Below are positions 1 through 4,925 of a stretch of 5,825 nucleotides of DNA, piece after piece. The stretch comes from an uncultured Bilophila sp. Its GTDB lineage: Bacteria; Desulfobacterota; Desulfovibrionia; Desulfovibrionales; Desulfovibrionaceae. Both the position numbers and the translations under genes were made by a program. The stretch is from the NCBI GenBank assembly GCA_902373525.1, contig CABKMN010000140.1:1-5825 (forward strand). The letters are read 5' to 3'. Under the pieces are notes generated by a model. It saw only the letters and a program-made list of their open reading frames with translations, searched no databases and was not told where the DNA came from. Positions within the stretch are counted from its first letter, which is position 1, and each line of letters starts with the position of its first letter.

Positions 1-100
1 CCCCAAACCCCACCCCTTTCCCTTCAAAGACTTTCGTCCTTATCGAATCCCTCCCGAAAGCGTTCCCTGTTTTTACGCTGCCGGAAGAGTGTCCTTTCTT

Positions 101-142
101 CAAGCAGGAAGCCTTCCCCGCATGAGGAAGGCTTCCTGCTTG
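101..142. terminator. 17-bp perfect hairpin, probable factor-independent-like terminator
   Basis: The arms 101-117 (CAAGCAGGAAGCCTTCC) and 126-142 are perfect reverse complements separated by the 8-nt loop CCGCATGA. Neither side has a T-tract, so it is not a canonical intrinsic terminator. The symmetric stem could act in either direction. It most likely ends a transcript of a gene lying to the left of the window and insulates the nap control region. It could instead stabilise an RNA 3' end. Confidence 0.55.
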
Positions 143-220
143 AATGGGATACGGTGCCCTTCTCTCCTCTCCCGTTTTTCCCCGGCCCCTTCCACTCCGT
201 TTGTCCGAAAAATCGTTCAG

Positions 221-258
221 GTCATGTTTTCGTGACAAATTGTCAGAAAAAACTGACA
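221..258. promoter_or_regulatory. Tandem GTCA-N8-TGAC dyads, candidate activator binding sites
   Basis: Two copies of the same dyad are seen: GTCA at 221-224 with TGACA at 233-237, and GTCA at 242-245 with TGACA at 254-258. The two copies are offset by exactly 21 bp, which is two helical turns. The middle half-sites also form the palindrome TGACAA-A-TTGTCA (233-245). The second copy is a TGTCAG-A6-CTGACA inverted repeat. Relative to the start predicted from the sigma-54 element, the dyad centres fall near -118 and -97. That is the usual distance for upstream sites of sigma-54 enhancer-binding proteins. The protein that binds here is not identifiable from the sequence. A CRP/FNR-family regulator reading TGAC half-sites is an alternative. 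Confidence 0.5.
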
Positions 259-261
259 GCG

Positions 262-306
262 CGGTCCGCCAACGTAACGGTGGGGAGCCATGATTTCGGA
301 CCGTTA
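262..306. repeat. Two overlapping 7-bp inverted repeats
   Basis: CGGTCCG (262-268) is the reverse complement of CGGACCG (297-303), and TAACGGT (275-281) is the reverse complement of ACCGTTA (300-306). They lie between the tandem dyads and the -24/-12 promoter, so if that promoter is used they act as DNA sites and not as RNA structure. They could be an operator or bending site, or they could be chance. Confidence 0.25.
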
Positions 307-319
307 GAAAGACGTGCCG

Positions 320-336
320 CTGGCACTCTTTTTGCT
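320..336 (+). promoter_or_regulatory. Sigma-54 (RpoN) -24/-12 promoter for the nap operon
   Basis: The sequence CTGGCAC-TCTTT-TTGCT matches the RpoN consensus TGGCAC-N5-TTGCW. The -24 GG (322-323) and the -12 GC (334-335) are separated by the required 10 bp. Taking C335 as -12, transcription would start near 347. The short AT-poor stretch around it shows no comparable sigma-70 pair. This promoter would require an ATP-driven enhancer-binding protein, consistent with the dyads about 100 bp upstream. It also removes the in-frame TTG at 339 and makes the GTG at 354 unlikely as the napC start. Confidence 0.7.
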
Positions 337-383
337 GATTGCGTGACAACGGTGTGAAAAAAAGCACTACAACCGCGAACGGG

Positions 384-971
384 ATGAAACGTATGTTCTT
401 TCGCTCCATGAAAGTCTGGATCGCGGCAACGGTTCTTGTTGTGCTCGTGCTGGTCGGCGGCGCAATCGGGGTACACATCACGTCCTCGACGTCGTTCTGT
501 CTGTCCTGCCACGAAATGCGGGTGCATCAGCAGGAGTTGGCGCTTTCCGCCCACGCGCAGGATGCGAGGGGCAACGCCATCGAATGCGTGCAATGCCACA
601 TTCCGAGCACGAACGTGGTCCGGATGCTGTCGGCCAAGGTGTGGCTGGGGACCAAAGACTTGTGGGTACACGCCACGACCGGGGGAAGCGTGACGCTCGA
701 CCGCCGGGAAATCCAGCCGGAGGCGCGGCGCTTTATGGATGACGCCAACTGCCGGGCCTGTCACGAGGACCTGTACCGCAACGCCAAGAACGACGCGGCG
801 ATCTCCGAATACGGACGCCTCGCGCACGAAAACTACTTGGGCAAGAACGGCATATCCCGCAGCGGCTGCGTCGGATGCCACCGCAACATCGCGCATCTGC
901 CTCCGGAAGATCGCCATTACGATTCCAACGCCGCGTTCGCCAGCAAGCTCACCTTCAAGGAGGTCAGATAA
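384..971 (+). CDS. napC: NapC, membrane-anchored tetraheme c-type cytochrome (NapC/NirT family quinol dehydrogenase)
   Basis: NapC oxidises membrane quinol and passes electrons to the periplasmic nitrate reductase. The 195-residue product has a basic N-terminus, one membrane anchor (about residues 11-30) and a periplasmic domain with four CXXCH haem motifs at 39-43, 68-72, 123-127 and 162-166. The first is followed by Glu-Met (CHEM), as in NapC/NrfH proteins where a Met serves as haem ligand. The length fits NapC (about 200) better than NrfH (about 150). The frame stays open upstream to TTG 339 and GTG 354. I chose ATG 384 because the predicted sigma-54 transcript starts near 347. Its Shine-Dalgarno is weak (GAACGGG), and ATG 393 or 408 are possible. 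The stop overlaps the napM ATG by one base (TAATG), implying coupled translation. Confidence 0.93.
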   Translation: MKRMFFRSMKVWIAATVLVVLVLVGGAIGVHITSSTSFCLSCHEMRVHQQELALSAHAQDARGNAIECVQCHIPSTNVVRMLSAKVWLGTKDLWVHATTGGSVTLDRREIQPEARRFMDDANCRACHEDLYRNAKNDAAISEYGRLAHENYLGKNGISRSGCVGCHRNIAHLPPEDRHYDSNAAFASKLTFKEVR

Positions 972-1435
972 TGGCCAGACTGCTGAAAAAGCCCCTTGTC
1001 ATCGCGTTAGCCGCAGTGATCCTGCTGGTGATCGGGTTTTTCGTGTACATCCAGACGGCCTTCACCGGAACGCGCTGCGAAGGCGCGAAGCATCTGGAAG
1101 CCGAAGCCATGATCGGCGACTGTTACGGCTGTCACCTCAAGGTCACGCCGCAGATCGCTCAGGACTGGTACGAGAGCAAGCACGGCGTCACGCTGGTCCG
1201 CTGTCAGGTCTGTCACGGGCAGCCGGACGGCAAGGGCGCCGTCCCCTTCAAGCGCATCCCCGGCGTGGAGGTCTGCGCCGCCTGCCACGGCGTCGCCATC
1301 GACAAGATGACCGCCCTCTACGGCAAGCGCGACGACTGCTCCACCTGCCACCCCTATCACGCACGGCCCATGCACGGAAAGGTGTATGAAAACCGTCAGG
1401 CCACGACCAAGACGGTGCTGAACGAGGAGGAATGA
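971..1435 (+). CDS. napM: NapM, membrane-anchored tetraheme c-type cytochrome
   Basis: NapM is the small multiheme cytochrome typical of Desulfovibrio nap operons. It probably relays electrons between NapC and NapA and may stand in for the absent NapB. The 154-residue product starts with a short basic segment and an uncleaved-looking hydrophobic helix (about 8-28). A periplasmic domain follows with four CXXCH motifs at 51-55, 78-82, 102-106 and 123-127. The extra His residues (41, 71, 130 and others) are candidate distal haem ligands. Cys36 lies outside any haem motif. A strong AAGGAGG at 957-963 sits 7 nt before ATG 971, fixing the start. Its stop overlaps an upstream ATG (ATGA, 1432-1435) at the head of napA. 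The symbol rests on gene order and haem count; its electron donor and acceptor are inferred. Confidence 0.88.
   Translation: MARLLKKPLVIALAAVILLVIGFFVYIQTAFTGTRCEGAKHLEAEAMIGDCYGCHLKVTPQIAQDWYESKHGVTLVRCQVCHGQPDGKGAVPFKRIPGVEVCAACHGVAIDKMTALYGKRDDCSTCHPYHARPMHGKVYENRQATTKTVLNEEE
1424..1430 (+). promoter_or_regulatory. Ribosome binding site deciding the napA start
   Basis: GAGGAGG lies within the last codons of napM. Three in-frame ATGs follow at 1432, 1438 and 1444. Only 1438 has normal spacing (7 nt). 1432 is 1 nt away and 1444 is 13 nt away. The choice does not affect the Tat motif, which lies downstream of all three. Confidence 0.7.
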
Positions 1436-1437
1436 CA

Positions 1438-3702
1438 ATGCAAATGACTCGACGTGACTTTCTCCGTTCCGCCGCCATGAGCGCCGCCCTGGCGGCAGTG
1501 GCCGGACCCGCCGGCGTCGCCCGCGCCGCCGAAGCCAACACCCCCGAAAAGTGGGTCAAGGGCGTCTGCCGCTACTGCGGCACCGGCTGCGGCGTGCTGG
1601 TCGGCGTGAAAAACGGCAAGGCGGTCGCCATCAAGGGCGACCCCAACAACCACAATCAGGGGTTCCTGTGCCTCAAGGGCGCGCTCCTCATCCCGGTGCT
1701 GAACTCCCCCGACCGCGTGACCAAGCCCATGATCCGCCGAACCAAGGGCGGCAAGCTCGAACCGATCACGTGGGACGAGGCGCTTGACCTCATGGCCAAG
1801 AAGTTCCGCACCGCCATCGACGAGCACGGCCCGGATTCCGTGGCGTGGTACGGCTCGGGCCAGTGCCTGACCGAGGAATCCTACCTCGCGAACAAGATTT
1901 TCAAGGCCGGGTTCAAGACCAACAACGTGGACGGCAATCCCCGCCTGTGCATGGCCTCGGCCGTGGGCGGCTATACCACCACGTTCGGCAAGGACGAGCC
2001 GATGGGCACCTACGCCGACATCGACCGGGCCTCGACCTTCTTCATCATCGGTTCCAACACGTCCGAGGCGCACCCCGTCCTGTTCCGCCGCATCGCCCGC
2101 CGCAAGCAGAGCGAGCCCGGCGTCAAGATCATCGTGGCCGACCCGCGCAGGACGAACACGTCCCGCATCGCGGACCTGCACATCGCCTTCCGCCCCGGAA
2201 CGGACCTCGCGCTCATGAACGGCATGGCGTGGGTCATCCTGCACGAAGAACTGGACAACCCGCGTTTCTGGAACAAGTACGCGACGTTCAAGACCAACGA
2301 CGGCAAGGACGCCACCTTCGACGACTACCGCGCCTTCCTTGAGGATTACACGCCGGACAAGGTCGCGAAGCTCTGCAACATCCCCGAAAAGCAGGTCTGG
2401 GAAGCGGGTCGCCTGTTTGCGGAATCCCCCGCCACCATGTCCCTGTGGTGCATGGGCATCAACCAGCGCATCCGGGGCGTGTGGGCCAACAACCTGATCC
2501 ACAACCTGCACCTCATCACCGGGCAGATATGCCGCCCCGGCGCGACGCCGTTCTCCCTGACCGGGCAGCCCAACGCCTGCGGCGGCGTGCGCGATACGGG
2601 TTCGCTCTCGCACCTGCTCCCCGCCGGGCGCGTGGTCGCCAACAAGGCGCACCGCAACCAGATGGAGGCGTTCTGGGGCATCCCGCAGGACTCCATGTCC
2701 CCGAAGCCGGGCTACCACACCATCGCGCTGTTCGAAGCCCTCGGCAAGGCGGACGTCAAGGCGATCCTCATCTGCGAAACCAACCCGGCGCACACCCTGC
2801 CGAACCTGAACAAGGTCCAGAAGGCCATGTCCAATCCGGACACCTTCATCACCGTCATCGAGGCCTTCCCCGACGCGGTGACGCTGGAATACGCCGATCT
2901 CATCCTGCCGCCCGCCTTCTGGTGCGAACGCGACGGGACCTACGGCTGCGGCGAGCGCCGTTACTCGCTCATCGAAAAGGCGGTGGAACCTCCGGCGGAC
3001 TGCCGTCCCACGGTCAACACGCTGGTGGAGTTCGCCAAGCGCGCCGGAGTGGACCCCAAGCTGGTGGACTTCCGCAATTCCGCCGACGTCTGGGACGAAT
3101 GGCGCAGGCTGTCCATGAAGGGCCCCTACAATTTCGGCGGCATGACCCGCGAACGCATGAAGCGCGAATCCGGCCTGATCTGGCCCTGCCCCACGGAAAC
3201 GCATCCGGGCACCAACCTGCGCTATGTGCGCGGCGAAGACCCGAACGTCCCGGAAAACCATCCCGACAAGATATGGTTCTACGGCAACCCGGACGGCAAG
3301 GCCAAGATATGGATGCGGCCCTACAAGGGCGCGGCTGAGGAACCGGATCAGGAGTACCCGCTCTACCTGACCTCCATGCGCGTCATCGACCATTGGCATT
3401 CCGCGACCATGACGGGCAAGGTGCCCGAACTGCTCAAGGCCAACCCCTCGGCGTTCGTGGAAGTGAACACCGAGGACGCGTCCCGCCTGAACATCAAGAA
3501 CGGCGATCAGGTCGTCGTGGAAACGCGGCGCGACGCGCTCACCCTGCCCGCGCACGTCAACGATACCTGTAAGCCCGGCCTCGTCGCCGTACCGTTCTTC
3601 GACAAGAAGAAGCTGGTCAACAAGCTGTTCCTCGACGCCACCGATCCGGCCTCCCGAGAGCCGGAATACAAGATATGCGCCGCGCGCATCAGGAAGGCGT
3701 AA
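1438..3702 (+). CDS. napA: NapA, periplasmic nitrate reductase catalytic subunit (Mo-bis-MGD, [4Fe-4S])
   Basis: NapA reduces nitrate to nitrite in the periplasm. The 754-residue precursor begins with a Tat signal (TRRDFLRS at 4-11, hydrophobic stretch, probable cleavage near 30/31), so it is exported folded. The [4Fe-4S] ligands are C44, C47, C51 and C78 (C-x2-C-x3-C-x26-C), and K80 is the conserved lysine linking cluster and pterin. C171 is the molybdenum ligand, followed by M172, and R385 is the substrate-pocket arginine. Subtracting 31 gives 140, 141 and 354, the numbering of the D. desulfuricans enzyme. The C-terminal molybdopterin dinucleotide-binding domain begins near 640. The length and uninterrupted sequence match the monomeric Desulfovibrio NapA. 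It overlaps nothing downstream: a 408-bp gap separates it from its chaperone gene napD, which is unusual for such a functionally tied pair. Confidence 0.98.
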   Translation: MQMTRRDFLRSAAMSAALAAVAGPAGVARAAEANTPEKWVKGVCRYCGTGCGVLVGVKNGKAVAIKGDPNNHNQGFLCLKGALLIPVLNSPDRVTKPMIRRTKGGKLEPITWDEALDLMAKKFRTAIDEHGPDSVAWYGSGQCLTEESYLANKIFKAGFKTNNVDGNPRLCMASAVGGYTTTFGKDEPMGTYADIDRASTFFIIGSNTSEAHPVLFRRIARRKQSEPGVKIIVADPRRTNTSRIADLHIAFRPGTDLALMNGMAWVILHEELDNPRFWNKYATFKTNDGKDATFDDYRAFLEDYTPDKVAKLCNIPEKQVWEAGRLFAESPATMSLWCMGINQRIRGVWANNLIHNLHLITGQICRPGATPFSLTGQPNACGGVRDTGSLSHLLPAGRVVANKAHRNQMEAFWGIPQDSMSPKPGYHTIALFEALGKADVKAILICETNPAHTLPNLNKVQKAMSNPDTFITVIEAFPDAVTLEYADLILPPAFWCERDGTYGCGERRYSLIEKAVEPPADCRPTVNTLVEFAKRAGVDPKLVDFRNSADVWDEWRRLSMKGPYNFGGMTRERMKRESGLIWPCPTETHPGTNLRYVRGEDPNVPENHPDKIWFYGNPDGKAKIWMRPYKGAAEEPDQEYPLYLTSMRVIDHWHSATMTGKVPELLKANPSAFVEVNTEDASRLNIKNGDQVVVETRRDALTLPAHVNDTCKPGLVAVPFFDKKKLVNKLFLDATDPASREPEYKICAARIRKA

Positions 3703-3715
3703 CACACGTACCCCC

Positions 3716-3754
3716 GGCGGGGGAGACGTCCGCTTCGGCCGACCCTCCCCCGCC
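3716..3754 (+). terminator. GC-rich hairpin directly after napA
   Basis: GGCGGGGGAG (3716-3725) pairs perfectly with CTCCCCCGCC (3745-3754) around a 19-nt loop, 13 nt after the napA stop. No T-tract follows. It could protect the 3' end of the napCMA message, pause polymerase, or act with the later stem-loop as a processing or termination element. Confidence 0.45.
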
Positions 3755-3761
3755 TTCCCCG

Positions 3762-3780
3762 CCGCGCCGTCCGGGCGCGG
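3762..3780. repeat. 7-bp inverted repeat (small stem-loop)
   Basis: CCGCGCC (3762-3768) and GGCGCGG (3774-3780) are perfect reverse complements around the loop GTCCG. It is the second compact stem after napA. It has no T-tract and no recognised role, and in GC-rich DNA it may be incidental. Confidence 0.3.
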
Positions 3781-3837
3781 ATCGGGTTCTTCACCGGCAA
3801 GCGGTTCCTCATTGCCCGGCCGGATGAAGCCTCCCGT

Positions 3838-3890
3838 GCCGTCCGTCCGGTCCGTTTTTCTTCCCGACGCCGGACGGGCGGCCTCTTTTT
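3838..3890 (+). terminator. Stem-loop with T-tract, probable intrinsic terminator after napA
   Basis: Arm 3838-3850 (GCCGTCCGTCCGG) pairs with 3870-3882 (CCGGACGGGCGGC) over 13 bp including one G-U. CTCTTTTT (3883-3890) follows. A competing 7-bp stem (3818-3824 with 3846-3852, one G-U) would be followed by its own T5 run (3855-3859). Both would end napCMA transcripts, at least partly. The 19-nt loop makes the larger form less ideal than a textbook terminator. Confidence 0.5.
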
Positions 3891-3895
3891 CGAAA

Positions 3896-4049
3896 GGCTC
3901 TGTCAGAGTATGTGATTGTTTCATCTCCACAGCACGGTAAAATACAACCTTTTTCTCCAGTTCTTCCCTTGGCGGAATCCATGTTTGGGGCATTTTATTG
4001 GTTATTCCTTTGGAATTTCAAAGCATCAACCCTTTTCTATGACGCAGCC
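3896..4049. mobile_element. MITE-like element or insertion-sequence relic, 154 bp
   Basis: The block begins GGCTCTGTCAGAG (3896-3908) and ends CTATGACGCAGCC (4037-4049). Read on the opposite strand, the ends match at 10 of 13 positions. TTTCGAAA immediately flanks both sides (3888-3895 and 4050-4057), as an 8-bp target duplication would. Because TTTCGAAA is itself palindromic, the flanks also extend the inverted repeat: 3886-3899 and 4046-4059 are a perfect 14-bp pair. By hand count the block is 43% GC against clearly GC-rich neighbours. Ends starting with GG and 8-bp duplications occur in several IS families (for example IS6, ISL3). No transposase fragment is recognised, and the family is not assigned. 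An alternative is a large regulatory inverted repeat. Confidence 0.5.
3916..3943 (+). promoter_or_regulatory. Candidate sigma-70 type promoter for napDGH
   Basis: TTGTTT (3916-3921) and TAAAAT (3938-3943) are separated by 16 bp. The -10 matches 5 of 6 consensus bases and the -35 only 3 of 6. It sits inside the AT-richer MITE-like block, downstream of the probable terminator, where a separate promoter for napDGH would be needed. The AT-rich context makes chance matches likely. Confidence 0.3.
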
Positions 4050-4067
4050 TTTCGAAAAACACCGTTC

Positions 4068-4085
4068 CGGGGGCATTTCCCCCCG
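4068..4085 (+). other. Short hairpin with T-run in the napD leader
   Basis: CGGGGG (4068-4073) pairs with CCCCCG (4080-4085) around CATTTC, and CACTTTTT follows. The hairpin ends 13 nt before the napD ribosome binding site. It has the shape of a weak terminator or attenuator, or of a leader structure influencing napD translation. The evidence is only the local sequence. Confidence 0.3.
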
Positions 4086-4110
4086 CACTTTTTCCATCAA
4101 AGGAGCACTC

Positions 4111-4440
4111 ATGGCCATAGCGGGCATCACCATACGAACGACGCCGGAGGCGTATGAACGCGTACGCGAGCGTCTGGGCCGCGCGCCGGGCGTGGCGGAC
4201 TCGCGGGAAACCGGTACGCCCTGCATTCTGGCCGCCGTGCTGGAAGCCGAAGCGGATCGGATTGAAGGCGAACTGGGCGCGCTCAGCAACTGGGACGGCG
4301 TGATCAACGTCGGTCTGGTTTCGGTCAGTTACGAGGACGAGCTGGAAGCGACGGGACATATCGCCTGTCCCGAGCACAAGCCCCGCAAGCACGGCGCGGC
4401 CTGCTTCGAGGAGAACCCCAACCCGCTCTCGCGGAGCTGA
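4111..4440 (+). CDS. napD: NapD, Tat-signal-binding chaperone for NapA
   Basis: NapD is a cytoplasmic ferredoxin-fold protein that binds the twin-arginine signal of NapA and holds back export until cofactors are inserted. The product is 109 residues. It opens with the conserved MAIAGITIRTTPEAYERV segment and continues with the beta-alpha-beta pattern expected of the family, ending near SVSYEDE (about 72-78). The remaining tail is longer than in typical NapD (about 90 residues) and holds H84, C87, H90, H95 and C99. The start is fixed by AAAGGAG (4099-4105), 5 nt before the ATG. The longer open frame upstream lacks a ribosome binding site. The gene is separated from napA by 408 bp but is only 11 bp from napG, so it is co-expressed with napGH more surely than with its client. 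Confidence 0.9.
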   Translation: MAIAGITIRTTPEAYERVRERLGRAPGVADSRETGTPCILAAVLEAEADRIEGELGALSNWDGVINVGLVSVSYEDELEATGHIACPEHKPRKHGAACFEENPNPLSRS

Positions 4441-4451
4441 GGAGGCGGATC

Positions 4452-4925
4452 GTGCCGTTTCTGCGTCCGCCGGGAGCCCTGCCCGAGTCCGACTTTCTGA
4501 AAGCCTGCATCCACTGCGGGCAATGCGCGGCGGCCTGCCCCTACGGAAGTATCCGCATGCTGGAAACGGCAGGGCCGGAACGGCATACTCCGGTGATCCG
4601 TCCGAACGAAATCCCCTGCTGGCTGTGCCTGAAATGCCCTCCGGCCTGCCCGAGCGGCGCGCTGCGCCCGGTGGCGGCGATGAAAAAGGCGCGTATGGGC
4701 AAGGCCGTGATCTTCAAGGACCGGTGTCTGAACTGGATCGAGAGCGGGACCATGTGCATGACCTGCTATGACCGTTGCCCGTTGCGCGGCGAGGGTATGG
4801 TGCTGGACATGGGCTACGTGCCCACCGTGGGCAAGGAATGCGTGGGGTGCGGGATGTGCGAGTACGTATGTCCCAAGAACGCCGTCGCCGTGGTTCCCGA
4901 CGCGCGGAAACAGGAGGAACGATGA
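4452..4925 (+). CDS. napG: NapG-type ferredoxin with four [4Fe-4S] motifs, no signal peptide
   Basis: The MauM/NapG-family ferredoxin forms, with NapH, an alternative quinol-oxidising route to Nap in other bacteria. The 157-residue product has four cysteine groups: C19/22/25/29, C56/59/62/66, C92/102/105/109 and C130/133/136/140. The RPPGAL start of the fold, the IPC...CPSGAL segment and the ARMG segment match NapG and not NapF. Translation starts at GTG 4452, 6 nt after GGAGG (4441-4445). Unlike E. coli NapG, there is no Tat signal: the protein begins almost at the conserved RPPGA. The frame upstream of 4452 is open inside napD but encodes no twin-arginine/hydrophobic segment. It would therefore be cytoplasmic unless carried across by a partner. 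Its stop overlaps napH (ATGA). Confidence 0.88.
   Translation: MPFLRPPGALPESDFLKACIHCGQCAAACPYGSIRMLETAGPERHTPVIRPNEIPCWLCLKCPPACPSGALRPVAAMKKARMGKAVIFKDRCLNWIESGTMCMTCYDRCPLRGEGMVLDMGYVPTVGKECVGCGMCEYVCPKNAVAVVPDARKQEER

Larger units (their letters stand above)
1..383. other. Non-coding region upstream of the nap operon
   Basis: No convincing gene is visible here. The short open frames lack a ribosome binding site and family-like content. The first 100 bases are pyrimidine-rich with no structure I can name. From about 100 onward the region holds a strong hairpin (101-142), a tandem-dyad block (221-258), two overlapping inverted repeats (262-306) and a sigma-54 type promoter (320-336). The part from 200 to 383 reads as the control region of the nap operon. 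The part before 143 probably belongs to the end of a neighbouring transcription unit outside the window. Confidence 0.7.
3703..4110. other. napA-napD intergenic region (408 bp)
   Basis: No gene is supported here. The open frames that cross it have no ribosome binding site, and the one in frame with napD is better explained as read-through into the real NapD start at 4111. The region falls into three parts: GC-rich hairpins (3716-3780) and a T-tract stem-loop (3838-3890) just after napA, an AT-richer MITE-like block (3896-4049), and a short napD leader with a G5/C5 hairpin (4068-4085) before the ribosome binding site AAAGGAG. Together these suggest that napCMA and napDGH may be transcribed unequally. 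Confidence 0.75.

Noticed and set aside
221..258. Assignment of the dyads to a named regulator (NorR, HcpR, FNR or CRP)
   Set aside because: Half-sites share TGAC/GTCA with several families, but the N8 spacing does not match the NorR or FNR geometry I know, and I cannot verify the HcpR consensus. Left unassigned.
154..357. 67-codon + strand open frame before napC
   Set aside because: It runs through the dyads and the sigma-54 promoter, has no ribosome binding site, and its product resembles nothing I recognise.
384..971. Calling the first gene nrfH
   Set aside because: It shares four haems and the CHEM feature, but the length and the location at the head of nap genes without nrfA support NapC.
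1396..3993. An 865-codon open frame on the - strand antisense to napA
   Set aside because: It is the reverse-frame shadow of a GC-rich gene. Its translation is rich in Arg/Gly/Val/His with no family resemblance, while the + strand encodes an intact NapA.
3912..4157. Small open frames crossing the napA-napD gap, including a 174-codon frame continuous with NapD
   Set aside because: There is no ribosome binding site at the upstream starts and no conserved sequence before the NapD methionine. The AAAGGAG at 4099-4105 places the real start at 4111.
4452..4925. Calling the four-cluster ferredoxin NapF
   Set aside because: The lack of signal peptide and the size would fit NapF, but the RPPGAL, IPC...CPSGAL and ARMG segments and the position before napH match NapG.
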